NCBI GenBank assembly: GCA_963576565.1
Contig: OY755047.1
Coordinates: forward strand, 4,620,931-4,684,930
Direction of reading: 5' to 3'
DNA: 64,000 nt
DNA from: Aspidapion aeneum
Taxonomy: Eukaryota; Arthropoda; Insecta; Coleoptera; Brentidae
The position numbers were made by a program, and so were the translations under genes. Under the pieces are notes generated by a model that searched no databases, was not told the origin of the DNA, and worked only from the letters and a program-made list of their open reading frames with translations. This document shows, in pieces, positions 21,943 through 32,872 of this stretch (within the stretch, counting starts at the first letter, position 1; the number at the start of each line of letters is the position of its first letter).

Positions 21943-23045
21943 AAGGAAACAAGCTGGACTGCAACAATTACAAAGGAGTTTCAATAACCAGTACTCTAAC
22001 TAGATTGTACTGTAGGATTATTGGAGATTTAATAGAGAATGATTTTCATGAACAAGAAGAAAAGCAAAGTGGGTTTCGTGCAGACACATCTTGTAGTGAT
22101 AATATTTTTTGTCTTAAACAAGAAATTGAGACAAGGAGTGCCAGAAATATAGAGACTTATGTTACCTTTGTGGACCTACAAAAAGCATATAATACCGTTC
22201 CGGTAGAAAAATTATGGCCAGTGTTAGAGCAAACTAATATCAATCATACTTACATAAAAGTGATAAAAGAACTATACAAAGGGTCAAAATCTAAAATTCA
22301 AATTGGAAATCGACTTTCAAAAGAATTCCTGGAAACGAAAGGCTTAAGAGAGGGATGTTGTATCTCTCCAACTCTTTTAAAGTATATATCGAAGTACCAA
22401 GTAATTGTAGCTAGAAAACCAAAAGTAGGGGTTAACAGTGAACATGGACAAGACGCAGTACTTATGTATTGGAAACGGCCCAAGTGAGTAAGAACTTGAC
22501 GATGTACAAACAATATCTCCATGCAAAGAGTATGTATATACTTTGTGGTGTCACATTTGATAAGACAGGAATAGACTGTAAAGAACTGCAAAAACAAATG
22601 GATGTCTTAACAGTATTTTATAGAACAGAGATATAAAAAAGAATGTATAATTTAGCATATTTGAAACAATGGTGAAAAGCAAGCTGTTGTGTTAAATAGA
22701 GACTTGTCGCGTTACCGGGAAAACAAAAATGGAAAGTGTCGAAATGGATGCAATAAGAAGATCAACGGGAACATCTAGAACAGGTCATGTAAGGAATGAG
22801 ACCATAAAAGAAAGAATGGGAATCGAGGGAAGCATACCGGATGACATTACTAAAAGACAACATATATGGTACGGCCATGTACAATGGATGAACGTCGAAA
22901 GATTACCAAAGTAGGTCCTAGAATGGCAACTAAAAGGGCGCAGAAAAAGAGAGCGTCCTAAACTGGAATGGCAACAGTCAATCCAAAGATCAATGAGTGA
23001 AAAAAACCGGACAGGAGATGATTGTCAGGATCGAAGGAGGTAGAG
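21943..23045 (+). pseudogene. RTE-type LINE family A, copy lacking motif C
   Basis: The frame 22005-22487 carries the RT fingers, GFRADTSCSDNIFCLKQEI, motif A FVDLQKAYNTVP (D kept) and motif B LREGCCISPTLL. At about 22385 a deletion removes KIY...FADD, joining ISK to YQVIVA, so the second catalytic Asp pair is gone. Later pieces: ESVEMDAIRRSTGTSRTGHV (22729 onwards) and the WYGHVQWMN segment, stopped by TAG after LPK (22912-22914). Homology ends at 23040 within ...ATCGAAGGAGGTAGAG, short of the usual 3' end. Confidence 0.85.
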
Positions 23046-24362
23046 ATTTTGTTTTCTTTTTTAGAATCAATTAATTCATATTTTAAATACAAAATAAATC
23101 GTTATAAATTAATAAATAGTCTTCAAAATATACATATAAGTATTTTTAAGTTACTGATAAGAGTAACTTACTGTATTTCACAACAAATGACAAGAAAAAT
23201 ATTTTGATTTTAGAGGTCAAAATTGCGTCATTATCTCAGCATGTGTCTTCGACATCGGCGTAACCAGAGGGGGGCTTTGGGGGCTTAAAAGGGGGTTATG
23301 CCTGGGGGATAGGGATCATGCCTCCCCTAACTCCTACTAGTAAAAAAAGACAAATATAATTTATTTGTAACCCACACAGTGGCGGCCCGTTAGTTGTAAA
23401 GCTGGGGGGTGCAAACGGCTTAAGGGTGGGGGTAATGGATTTTTCAAGCAGCATTTAACTTAGTTAATATTCGTTTTACCTTACAATGCAAATCCAATGC
23501 AAGAATTCATATGTTCTCTGGAAGATTCATGTTTTCTTATTTTCTCAGGAAGTTCTTGCCAATTCGGGTCACTTTTTGATGCCGAATGATAAAAAACACA
23601 CACGGGAAATAGTACAATTTTGGTTAAATCACACGCGCAAATCCAGTTATTTTTCTTATAAATGTCTCTAGAAAATGACGCGTAAAACTTCTCTTTTATG
23701 TCCTTTTTTCAATAACTTGAGTTAGATTTAGGTGAGGGCCTACCCAGTTCTTTAATTTTGATTTTATCTTCCAAGGAAAGAATTGAAAAATTGCTTTTAA
23801 TAATATTATTGAAGCAACTCATTATCAAGATCGTTAATAAAAATTCGCGGTAAATTATAACACGACTAAAAAGGCAAAACAATATGAATAGGGGACAAAA
23901 CTACCATATTTTCATGTTATATTAATCAGACTGTGTCCCATAAAACCTGACCTGAGCCTGGGCAACCCTGGAAACTGAGACACGCTACGCCAGTGGTCTT
24001 GGAAACGAGGATAAAGAGTTAATTATAATATTTATGATGTCTAGACATGCGCACAAATTCACTGATAGCAGCAACCTGCACTCTGATATAGAAATATAAA
24101 AATAAATCTTATACATACTACCTATTGCATAAAGTACTATGATGACTATAGGTTCAAGCCGATTTCAAAAAAGACTGTTGGATTCACCTGTGTGCAATAT
24201 CAGTGCCAGAAATATTACTAACATACATTCCCTCAAAAAATTGAATAAAAAAGAGATTTGTCATAGAATCAGACTAGAAATCTCTGTAAGTCCTTCTGCA
24301 ATAACTCTGTTATAGCTAGAGCCGATTCTAAGCTTTTGAATGCCCGGGTAGAAAGAAGGCCT
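23046..24362. other. Intergenic with hAT-like end fragments
   Basis: 23253-23330 (GGCGTAACCAGAGGGGGGC) and 23380-23440 (CAGTGGCGGCCCGTTAG, then GCTGGGGGGTGC) look like left termini of hAT-type elements, but no partner ends were found. The remainder shows no gene. Confidence 0.45.
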
Positions 24363-24365
24363 CTG

Positions 24366-25395
24366 TTGCTACTACTATGTTGCTACTACGGTTTAGAAGG
24401 TTTTTCTACGTTGTCTGACGCCTACTCTCCACCTCCTTCGATCCTGACAATCATCTTCTGTCAGGTTTTTTTGACTCATTGATCTTTGGATTGACTGTTG
24501 CCATTCTAGTTTAGGACGCTCTCTTTTTCTGCCCCCTATTGGTTGCCATTCTAGGACTTGCTTTCGTAATCTTTCGTCGTTCATCTGTTGTACATGGCCG
24601 TACCATATCAGTTGTCTTTTAGAAATGTCATCCGTTATGCTTCCCTCGATTCCCATTCTTTCTGATCTCATTTCTTATGTGATCTGTTTTAGAAATTCTC
24701 ACTGATCTTCTTATTGCATCCATTTCGACACTTTCCATTTTTGTTTTGTATTTTTTTGTTACGCGACAAATCTCTATTCCATACAACAGTGTGCTTTTCA
24801 TCATTGTTTCATATAGGTTAAATTTTACATTCTTTTGTATCTCTCTGCTTCATAAAATACTATTAAGACATCCAATAACATTTTTGGCTTTTACTATTCT
24901 TTTTTCCAGTTCTTTACAGTCTGTTCCTGTCTTATAAAATATGACACTCAACTATACATACTCATTGCATGGAGATATTGTTTGTCCATTGTCTAGTTCT
25001 AACTCACTGGATTCGTTTCCAATACATAAGTGCTGTGTCTTGTCCACGTTCACTGTTAATCCCCACTTTTGGTATTCTTTCGTTAACTTTCTCATCATAT
25101 ACTCTATGTCTTCTTTATTATTAGCTACAATTACTTGGTCGTCAGCAAACTGTAGTGTGTATATGGTAAATCGGTCGTTAAGTTGTATTCCCATGCCGTA
25201 CACTTTACGGTTCCCGTTTTCTAGAGCTACTGCGATATCCCTCTCTTAAGCCTTTCGTTACCAGGAGTTCTTTTGAAAGTCGATTTCCAATTTTAATTTT
25301 AGATTTTGACCCTTTGTATAGTTTTTTATCGCCTTTATGTATGTATAATTAATATTAGTTTACTCTAATACTGTCCATAATTTTTCTGCTGGAAC
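24366..25395 (-). pseudogene. RTE-type LINE family A, inverted copy
   Basis: Read on the minus strand, homology starts near 25395 (CCGTTCCAGCAGAAAAATTA, just after motif A). Motif B is frameshifted near 25240. 25203-24952 carries FADDQVIVANNKEDIEYMM, LTVNVDKTQHLCIG and LELDNGQTISPCNEYV. 24671-24393 carries the thumb/C-terminal part (KRQLIWYGHVQQMNDERL). The 3' end, with its TAG-rich tail, lies at 24366-24400. The first catalytic Asp is upstream of the truncation and absent. Confidence 0.85.
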
Positions 25396-25823
25396 GGTTC
25401 GGTTCGGTTCATATTTACAATGAAGAGATAAAAAATAAGAGAACAATAAAAGGCATAATTACTTGAAAATTTCAAACTAGAGAGGGGGGCGAAGTAAAGA
25501 ACAAATTATTTTAAAGAAGTTTTTTTGTGCTCAGCAGAAGAAAACCTTTTTTCATATTTTTTCTCTGATAGTCCGATAAAAAAAAAGCTCTAAACCAGGT
25601 ACTGTTTCGGTCTAAAGCCTCCTGACATATTGAAGGCGTTTTGAGTCATTCCGATTTTATATTACAGAGAAGAATAAAAACCAAGGAAAAACAAAGGCTT
25701 TCTGTGATTGATTTAGGAATTGTTCAATATAAAAAGAAAAGCGTTGAGTTTATTTATTAAAAAAAAAATTGAAAGGCTTATACTCAATTTCAGGAAGTAT
25801 TAACTTAAAACAAGATGACCGGA

Positions 25824-26297
25824 GGCGAATTCTCGTACTGTGTTTTGAAACAGTGTGTACGTCATCAATTTTATTGGTGACGTTTCATATCTGTATTTTC
25901 GATTTTATGGGCCTTATACGATGAAATGCCGTTCACAGAGATTCGGAGATAACATTGATTTTTTAATATTGATTTTTCAGCTAAACGTCAAAAAATTAAA
26001 TACCATGTGTCATTCAATGTCATGTTTTGAAACTATTGTGTCACATGTTATGTCATTTTTTGACGTTTAGCTGAAAAATCAATGTTAAAAATTTGGTTTT
26101 TTAATTGAGACATTGTTTTTTAATTTTATTTAGTTTTTACTAAAATATTGACAATACATTCACAAGTTCACACCTCTGTGAACGATATTTCATCGTATAA
26201 CGGCCATAAATTCGAAAATATCGATATGAAACGTCACCAATTGATGACGTATTTATTGAACCACACTGTTTCAATACATATAGCACGAAAATTCGCC
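25824..26297. mobile_element. Mutator-like foldback with 9-10-bp target duplication
   Basis: Outer arms of about 120 bp (25824-25945 and 26175-26297) start with GGCGAATT and end with AATTCGCC. Within them a second inverted pair (about 25970-26000 and 26050-26082, TTGATTTTTCAGCTAAACGT and its complement). GATGACCGGA flanks both sides (25814-25823 and 26301-26310, the right one after TCA). Long TIRs with 9-10-bp duplications fit Mutator-like elements; that class is inference. Chance ORFs inside are not called. Confidence 0.75.
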
Positions 26298-26407
26298 TCA
26301 GATGACCGGAATGGAGGACTGGACGTAAAATCGTGACCCCTTTTATGTGTAAGGCCTTTTAAATGTAAATGTGAAGTCTAAAACTTGAAAACAGTTTTTT
26401 GTAAATA

Positions 26408-27013
26408 CAGTGAAACCTCCTATAAGCGGACACTCACGGTTTCGTCGACTTTGTCCGCTTATTGGAGGTGTACGCTTATGAGAGAGAACTGCGAATTTTT
26501 TATATATATTTATTAACAATTTCCGTTGCTTGAGTTTTTCCGATATTAAATTTTTCAGCGATCTTTCGTGATGATTGAAATGTTAACAACTTTCATTTTT
26601 CCACGTAAACTAAGAAGTTTTTTACTAGGCGCCATTTTAAAGAGATCTATTACTACCCAACTGAACAGTAAAAATGAAACACAGCAGTCCCGCCGAATAA
26701 AATAAGTTGTAAATACGACAGAAGTATTTAGTCTCCGCATTAAAACGGAAATAATTAATTCCCCGACTGCAGAGTACGTTGTCGCCAACATACTACATAA
26801 TATTTATGCCCATGTCGTGCAGCGCTCCGTCCCGTTGTCAGAGGTTCGCATCCGGTTAAGAAAGGTTTCAGAATTTTTTTATCAAAAAAAAATTGTCCGC
26901 GTCCGGTTGTAGGAGTGAATTTTACATGAAAAGAAATGGGGAAAAGCTTGGTTCCAACAAATTTGTCCGCCTACAGGAAGTGTCCGCTAAATAGAGGTGT
27001 CCGCAAGGAGAGG
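26408..27013 (-). mobile_element. pogo/Tigger-like element A, one end lost
   Basis: The left terminus CAGTGAAACCTCCTATAAGC follows TA (26406-26407). Subterminal GCGGACAC motifs repeat near both ends. The right end stops at GGTGTCCGCAAGGAGAGG, so the last ~9 bp (TTTCACTG) are missing; unrelated GCTAGAGCTAGAGCC follows. Related full-length elements lie at 35440-36306 and 45679-46768. It contains a transposase N-terminal remnant (next entry). Confidence 0.8.
26545..26640 (-). pseudogene. pogo/Tigger-like transposase, N-terminal helix-turn-helix remnant
   Basis: On the minus strand, from the ATG near 26631, the DNA reads MAPSKKLLSLRGKMKVVN, then after a frame break RKIAEKFNIGKTQATEIVNK. The pattern (basic start, SLRxK, then a helix-turn-helix around KIAEKFNIGKTQ) is the CENP-B-type DNA-binding N-terminus of pogo/Tigger transposases, from family knowledge. 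The catalytic DDE domain is absent: the element is internally deleted. The same short coding vestige is seen at about 35790-35835 and 46080-46205. Confidence 0.65.
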
Positions 27014-27530
27014 CTAGAGCTAGAGCCTCTATATCTCAGAAACGAAAGCTTATACAAAGTTTATGGTTATAGCACAAATTATTGAGAAAAATGTGTTTGA
27101 CTATACGCCAAAAACGCATTTAGTTTAAAAAAAAACATCTGTGGAATTTTTTTGCAAATTAATTTTTTTTTAATAGGTATAATTTTTACAATGTTCTAAA
27201 CGTCATGGGCAAAAACCGGCGCAATATTTTTAACGTAAAAAAAAGATAATCTAAAAAAAAATTAAAATTAAAAGGTATGCAATTAGCTAGCGTAAGATCG
27301 TAAATAATGTCTTAATTAGTGCAATCAAAATTAATTATTATTAAACTAGAGGAAATAAAAAAGGTATATATAATGCCTACATTTTCTGTATTACGTCACC
27401 ACGAGGTTGAAACCGGAAACGACTAAAGAATAAATTTTATGTTAAAAAAATGTTTTTGAGATTCAGAATTATTTTAGCTACACACACAGCACCTTTTGCA
27501 TATGTTTTGGGCAGTACGGCACGTGATTGA
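27014..27530. other. Intergenic, no recognised feature
   Basis: AT-rich with A-tracts. No ORF or repeat match. Confidence 0.5.
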
Positions 27531-27534
27531 GACA

Positions 27535-27690
27535 AGTTTAGAAAAACATATCCAAACTAGTAAGAACCTTTCGTTTTAAAATTTGTATTGGGGAACTTGG
27601 CTTTACTTTTATCTCAATTCTTTTTACGGATTACCATTTTCGCGTACTTGGCTTTTTTTTGCATGAAATGTTTTTGTTATGATTTCACTC
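27535..27690 (+). repeat. Single arm of the 44.9-kb foldback family
   Basis: Shares ACTTGGCTTTACTTTTATCT, ACCATTTTCGCGTA and AAATGTTTTTGTTATG with the right arm of 44895-45262. Only one arm is present here. Confidence 0.7.
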
Positions 27691-27822
27691 CTTTTTTAAA
27701 GGATATGGATAATATCAATGTTTACACGACTCTGTAAGCATTGATAATATTTAGGTTTTTAGGTAATAAAATATGTGGAATATTGTTCAAAACTTTTGCA
27801 ATGCCTTAGTTAAAATGTTTTC

Positions 27823-27937
27823 AAGCCAAATAATACTAACAAACGTGGAATTTCTCACCCGTGAATTTAAAAATCAAACAATGGATTTTTAAATTCACGG
27901 GTACGAAATTCCACGTTTGTTAGTATTATTTGGCTTA
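27823..27937. repeat. 115-bp palindrome made of two 516-repeat ends
   Basis: AGCCAAATAATACTAACAAA at the left and its complement at the right; the arms meet around AAACAATG with the GAATTTAAAAATC/GATTTTTAAATTC pair nearest the centre. Two ends of the 516-bp repeat family face each other. Confidence 0.75.
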
Positions 27938-29265
27938 AAACTTCCGTTGATTGACGCTCGCGTCTTGATGACGGGTAAAAATGCAATATGCGTTGATCCG
28001 GCCTGAAAGACAGAAGAGCTGTCGTAGGTCACGGACTATAGTTTGTTTTCTTTTGTTTGTATTCCATCTTCCACCCACTCAGTGTCTATCCGCACGTGAA
28101 TTCCATCATCTTAGACTAACTCAAATATCGCAGATAAAAAGCGACCTGGAGATAATAGAGGACTGGGGCAACAAAAACCTTGTACAGTTCAACGCGCAGA
28201 AAACCCAAGCAGCCCTGTTTTCAAAAAAGACCAGCACCGGTGAGCCAAACATCATGCTATCTGGAAGTGCTGTCACATTGCAGAGCCAGTTGAACATCTT
28301 AGGAATCACTGCAGAGACCAACATGTCTTGGCACAGTCACGTGGCAGATATAGCTAAAAGGGCGTCCCAAAAGCTTGGGGTGCTATTTCGTACAAGACAT
28401 CTGTATACACCAAGCCAACTGCTGACACTCTACAAAGCCCAGATTTGACCAACTATGGAGTACTGCTCACATATATGGAGTGCGGCACCCAAACATACCT
28501 TAATGCTTTTGAACACCGTGCAAAAACGAGCTATCAAGCTGATCAATGACCCCGCACTTACCCGTAGCATAGATAGTCTCGAACATCGAAGAACTGTGGG
28601 CGATCTATCTCTCTTCTACAGGTATTATCACGGAAAATGCTCTGAAGAGTTGGCACGTATGATCCCCCCGGGAGTAGCACCTACTAGGCGAACACGTCAA
28701 ACAGACGGTAACCATCAATTTACTGTCAATATAGAGGCACCAAGAACCTCATTATATCAGAATTCATATCTCTGGAGAACAGCATCGCTGTGGAATAAAC
28801 TCCCTGCGACAGTTTTCCCTGCAGGTTACAACCTGAACCGTTTCAAAACCAACACACGCCAACATTTCCGCGCACTGGCCGCTTCTCGAGCGTGATAGGG
28901 ATCTCATTGCGAGTGCGCTTAACCGTAAAAAAAAAAAAATCTTTGATCTTTTCATGTATCGCAGTTTTTCGCCTGCTTTTGTTTTTTGTTTCTTTCGTAT
29001 CTCGGTAGATGGCGCTTCTTGCGATAGTTTTCTCACTATTTACTTATGATTAGAGATAAAACCGTCTAATTAACTTCGCAAAAATTGTCAAACTGACCAA
29101 GCAGTGTTCTGAGGAGTCCCATAAGGACGAAACAGACTGTCAACACGTATTAGGTGTTCATTAGATCTTGGACCCCCGTGAGGTTAAGCTTAGCTACCCA
29201 CGGAAAAATATATGAGAGAAACAAAAACTCCTTTTTGCCCGATTAGCCACGAAACTTGTTTGATG
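27885..29265 (+). repeat. 516-bp repeat family copy split by a LINE
   Basis: The left part (27885-28070) covers the unit from AAATTCACGGGTACG to the GTTTTCTTTTGTTTG segment. The right part (28944-29265) resumes at GATCTTTTCAT and continues to CGATTAGCCACGAAACTTG. The sequence between is the LINE of the next entry. A reading frame beginning in the repeat at 27981 and entering the LINE is an artefact of the junction. Confidence 0.8.
28072..28943 (+). pseudogene. CR1/Jockey-like LINE, RT C-terminal third, nested insertion
   Basis: From about 28110 the frame encodes an RT segment after motif C: DLEIIEDWGNKNLVQFNAQK (motif D region), then the thumb (NILGITAETNMSWHSHV), a TGA at 28446-28448 inside ...YKAQI/PTMEYCSHIW, and the C-terminal connection to LWNKLPATVFPAGYNLNRF and FRALAASRA at 28455-28895. 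The TGA sits where CGA would restore an Arg, a typical CpG-decay change. No finger/palm catalytic residues remain. A pure A-tract (28929-28940) ends it. ATCTT occurs at both junctions, a possible short target duplication in the host repeat. Except for that one stop the frame is intact, so the insertion looks young. Confidence 0.8.
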
Positions 29266-29289
29266 ATTAAAATGTTTTTTAAATATTTT

Positions 29290-30480
29290 CTATGGTTTTA
29301 TTATAGTTCCTATTAGCCTTTCAAAGCTTAGCTCTCTAGCGTTCCCGGAAGTTGACAATGTTACTTTTATATAACTTTACATTTATGGGACAGGACAGTA
29401 AATTAGTTTTGGTGTTTTTAAATTTTTATATAATATTTTTCCCATAGTTTTATAATATTTCCTATTAGCCCGCTAAACCTCCATTTTCTGGCGCTTCTGG
29501 AAGTGGGCAATTTTAATTTTACATACACAGAAAAAAAATGTCTTCAGCCAATGCAAATTGCTTTGATCCAAAAAAAAATGTGCTTTCCTATGCACGAAGA
29601 CGATATTTTCTTCAAAAAAAAACTATTCTCTTGAACTGCTGGTTTCCGCTGAAAATAAAAGTTGCCTTTATCCAAGAAAATTGAGTTGTTTTGAAAGGAA
29701 GCGGCAACATTCTTGTTTTGTGTTTTCTAGTATTAAGGAATAAATCGCCATTTTCGTTTTGAGATGCCGGATATTTTGAGTTAAAAAATTAAAAGTCTTG
29801 ACGCAAAGTAAAGCTTTATTTGTGTTAAGAAAATATTAGTAAGACATTTTTTATCTTGCTTCAAAACCACTTTTTCTTCGCGAAAGGCGTTTGTTTTGAA
29901 CCAAAACAATTTACCAAGACAATCATTTTTTTTCCCAAAACAAGCGGTTTGCTTAGATGAAGAGAAAACAATTTGTTCGGAGACTTTTGCTTTTGGGCCA
30001 AGATAATTTTTTCAAGAAAACTTCTTTTCTTAACTGAAAACCTTCTTTTTTTCTGTGTAAATTTACATGAATAAGGGAGGGAGTAAATTAGAATTTTGGG
30101 GTTTTTACATTTTTTCCTATACTTTTACATAACTTTACATGTATAGGGGAGGGAAATAAATTAGAATTTCGGGGTTTTTTTATTTTTTCCAAGGGTTTGG
30201 TCATCATTTCTACCAGTCTGCCAAATTTCAGCTTTGTAACATATCTGGAAGTACAGTACAGAGATTTCGACGTTCTTTGAAATTTCGTAACTACTTTACT
30301 TCTTTATGGAAGTCCATGAAACTTGGAGGGATTGTTAACTTTATAAGCGTCTCCGACTGTCCAAAGTTTGAGTTTCGTAGTTTTAGATAGGTCAAATATG
30401 GGCTGAAATGTTTCAAGACAAGATGGTACAGCAGTTTCCGCGCGAACTTAACGGGGCACCGCCGTGCCCTCATATATAGA
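29290..30480 (+). repeat. Interspersed repeat, ~0.65 kb, interrupted by a MITE
   Basis: Contains repeated blocks of TATAACTTTACAT, AGGGGAGGGAAATAAATTAG and TTTCCTATTAGCC, then 30280-30480 (GGAAGTCCATGAAACTTGG, TAGGTCAAATATGGGCTGAA). The whole reappears inverted at 43700-44110 and 44715-44830. The element at 29525-30058 is inserted in it. No coding potential recognised. Confidence 0.65.
29525..30058. mobile_element. MITE with ACACAGAAAAAAA ends
   Basis: ACACAGAAAAAAA begins the element and TTTTTTTCTGTGT ends it. The 534-bp interior is built of CAATTTGNTTNGA-like motifs in both orientations, like the element at 845-1252. Non-coding; superfamily open. Confidence 0.7.
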
Positions 30481-30940
30481 TTTTTTTAAATTTAAGGTCA
30501 AAGCGTGATGTTTATTCATCTACATGGCCACAAAATTTACTTTTGTTCATAAAATGTGCTAAGTTTGGGACTTTTAAAAAACCGTTGACATGCAAATACC
30601 TACATATCTTAATAAAATATGGTGCACATTATTTATTTACTTATTATTATGTGCAATAAAAGCAAAATTATATCGTCTTTATGCAAACTTGGTATATTTA
30701 AATAAAATATTATATTTCATACGCTTTTTGCTTGCGTTTGACATTCCCAGAATCTGCGCATTACATACCAACAATCATATCTACACTATTTTTACATAAA
30801 GAATTGGCTATAATTTTAGTATATTATAGTAGGATATATGACAAAACAAAATGTAAGTAAAGTCAAGTCTTCCTGTGTACAGTTTTTGAGGTATAAACGG
30901 TCAAATTTTGTTATATCGTGGTTTTTGAGTATGTTCTAAT
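30481..30940. other. Intergenic, no recognised feature
   Basis: AT-rich. A 69-codon ORF at 30590-30799 has no recognisable domain and is not called. Confidence 0.5.
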
Positions 30941-31994
30941 CAGTGACGGTTCGGTTCCAACAACAGACAACAAACAGTATTTTTAATTAATTTATTTAAA
31001 AAAAGTTAAATCTTCCCTTACGACATGATTGTCTAGTTCTTTTTATTATCTGTGGTAAACATCAAGTGATTAATTGGGTGAACTTTTTTAGCGTAAATAA
31101 TTACAAGCCGGCAGCACTGCGCGGGGCAAGGTTTCAATTGGATTGGAGGAATATGTGTTTCAGTTGAAGTCGGCCATCATCATCGTGCGGAAACGTCCGT
31201 TGCCCTTCTACACGATGCCGGTTTTATCCTTGGTGAAGACGTATGAGTTTGTTTTGATTTGGGCTATGTCAGTAGTAAAAAGCATTGCCGGTCGCGTGTC
31301 ATTGTTTTTGTTTATAAAATGGAAATAAAAACGTCGATTACATAATTCACTATGCAAATTTAAATACGTTGACCGGACCTAAAATCCTAAAAATTAACCA
31401 AAATTTTTGTGCAAGTAATAGAAAATTATACGATGCTGAAAACTGGTTGTATGGTTGTGAAAAACAAAATATTTTTTTTTGCTTTATTTGTCTTATTAGG
31501 AACTTTACGAAGTGACCCTGCGTGGGTGGCAAAAGGAATGTGTGTGTGATCTCTAACACTTTAGTGAAAAGTTAAAGACACAAAGTAAGTGCTACTTATT
31601 TAAATAACCACATAAAATTTTCTATGCTAGGCAAGACTGATATTAGTTGCCAATTGAATAGTGCCTATAGGCAAAACATTACCGAACATAACGAAAATGT
31701 GGCAAAAAATAGACATATACTTGGTAGGTTAATAGACTGGATAAAATTCTGTGGGATTTTTGAGGTTGCTCTACGGGGCCATGATGCGTCTGAAACTGGC
31801 GCTAATCTGAGCACTTTGCGCATGTAAAAGAAGGGCGAACAGACTTTATCTATAAACAAATAAACTAAAAACTAAACCAAGTAGATGCTTGTTTGTAAAA
31901 TGCTAAAATAAAATTGTTTAGGTCAGTTTTTTTTCTCCTCTTTTCCATGCAATATAAATTTCTGCCCCCCCCAATTTATAACTAGCCGCCACTG
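30941..31994 (+). mobile_element. hAT-1 element, copy 1 (degenerate)
   Basis: Left end CAGTGACGGTT, right end AACTAGCCGCCACTG. The order is: left arm (shared with 10858-11085 and 39475-39690), a spacer, a transposase remnant (next entry), a 3' segment ATGCAATATAAATTTCTGCC and a C-tract. No matching 8-bp flanks were found, so ends may have been altered. Confidence 0.7.
31372..31827 (+). pseudogene. hAT transposase N-terminal fragment (TTF/ZMYM1-like)
   Basis: Broken frames read LRSDPAWVAKGM (31500 onwards, the TTF-type zinc-finger region) and, at 31624-31827, MLGKTDISCQLNSAYRQNIT...NVAKNRHILGRLIDWIKFCG..VALRGHDASETGA. The second resembles the region after the TTF finger in ZMYM1-like hAT proteins (LRGHDE motif), from family knowledge. 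Stops and frameshifts separate the two. Catalytic DDE and dimerisation domains are missing. The homologous piece is at 40630-41080. Confidence 0.7.
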
Positions 31995-32281
31995 CCTACT
32001 GCTATTTATGTAGGGTTTCCATCTTCCCGGATTTGCCCGGACATGTTGGGGTTTTTAAGGCGTCCGGAGATGTCCGGGCGGATTTCGAAAAAATGTCCGG
32101 GTTATTGTCAGCAAATTTTATAAATTTATTTTAAGTGTTAGGTAGAATTTACCCACTGACTACATTCTGTATATTTTCCGTTAATTTGTAGTTTTATTGT
32201 TATACATAAAAATGTATAGTACTTTATCAGTTTTTTAAAAGTGTCTGGTTTTCGTCCGGGTTTTAGGTCTTAAATGTCCTG
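31995..32281. other. Intergenic with a hAT-like end
   Basis: 32011-32055 (TAGGGTTTCCATCTTCCCGG) resembles the TAGGGTTACCAG terminus of hAT-2, and TGTCCGGG repeats follow, but no closing end is visible. Confidence 0.4.
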
Positions 32282-32527
32282 CACCGATAAAACAAATCAT
32301 TGGGGCAAATGCATAATGCATTTGATATATGCCAAATGCCTAAGATGTAAAACTGATGACACCATGGTTTTGAGGGCAAAACATAAGTAATTTAGACAAT
32401 AGAATGGCTCTTCTTTCCAAAGAATTGTCTTTTTCTAAAACCATTGTATTCTCAGTTCAAAATCAGCAGTCATTTGGCATATATCAAATGCATTATGCAT
32501 TTGACCCAAAGATTTGTTCTTTCAGTG
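32282..32527. mobile_element. 246-bp MITE with 57-bp TIRs
   Basis: The arms start CACCGATAAAACAAATC and end GATTTGTTCTTTCAGTG. About 52 of 57 positions pair, including a central CAAATGCATAATGCATTTG that is itself palindromic. Interior non-coding. Target duplication not resolved. Confidence 0.8.
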
Positions 32528-32870
32528 TGGGTTTTAAAAAACTGATACAAAAACTAGTCAAAGTACCCACCTAGGTACTAAAATCCACGATTTTATAATT
32601 TTATATGAACTTGCTAAAGTCATGGCTGTGTGAAGTCGTTACATAATAGACAAGACAATGCTTATTACTGGATGGTAAATGAAGAAAAAAATAAGAATTT
32701 GACCTTGAAAACCACACCGTACTTAACATTCTTAATGTGAGATGGAAGATTTTTTTTAGTAGAATTAAGACTTATGTATAGGCATTTTTTTAAATTAAAT
32801 TTAAATGGATAGGTGGTATTCCACAGCATACACAGAAGCAGTAATAGCATCTTTAATTAATAGCCTTAAA
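32528..32870. other. Intergenic, no recognised feature
   Basis: No gene or repeat seen; the LINE homology begins near 32873. Confidence 0.5.
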
Positions 32871-32872
32871 AA

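Noticed and set aside
27981..28110. N-terminal extension of the LINE frame from the Met at 27981
   Set aside because: This part lies in the 516-bp repeat upstream of the LINE junction at about 28072.
30590..30799. 69-residue hydrophobic ORF as a small membrane protein
   Set aside because: AT-rich chance frame with no start context or family resemblance.
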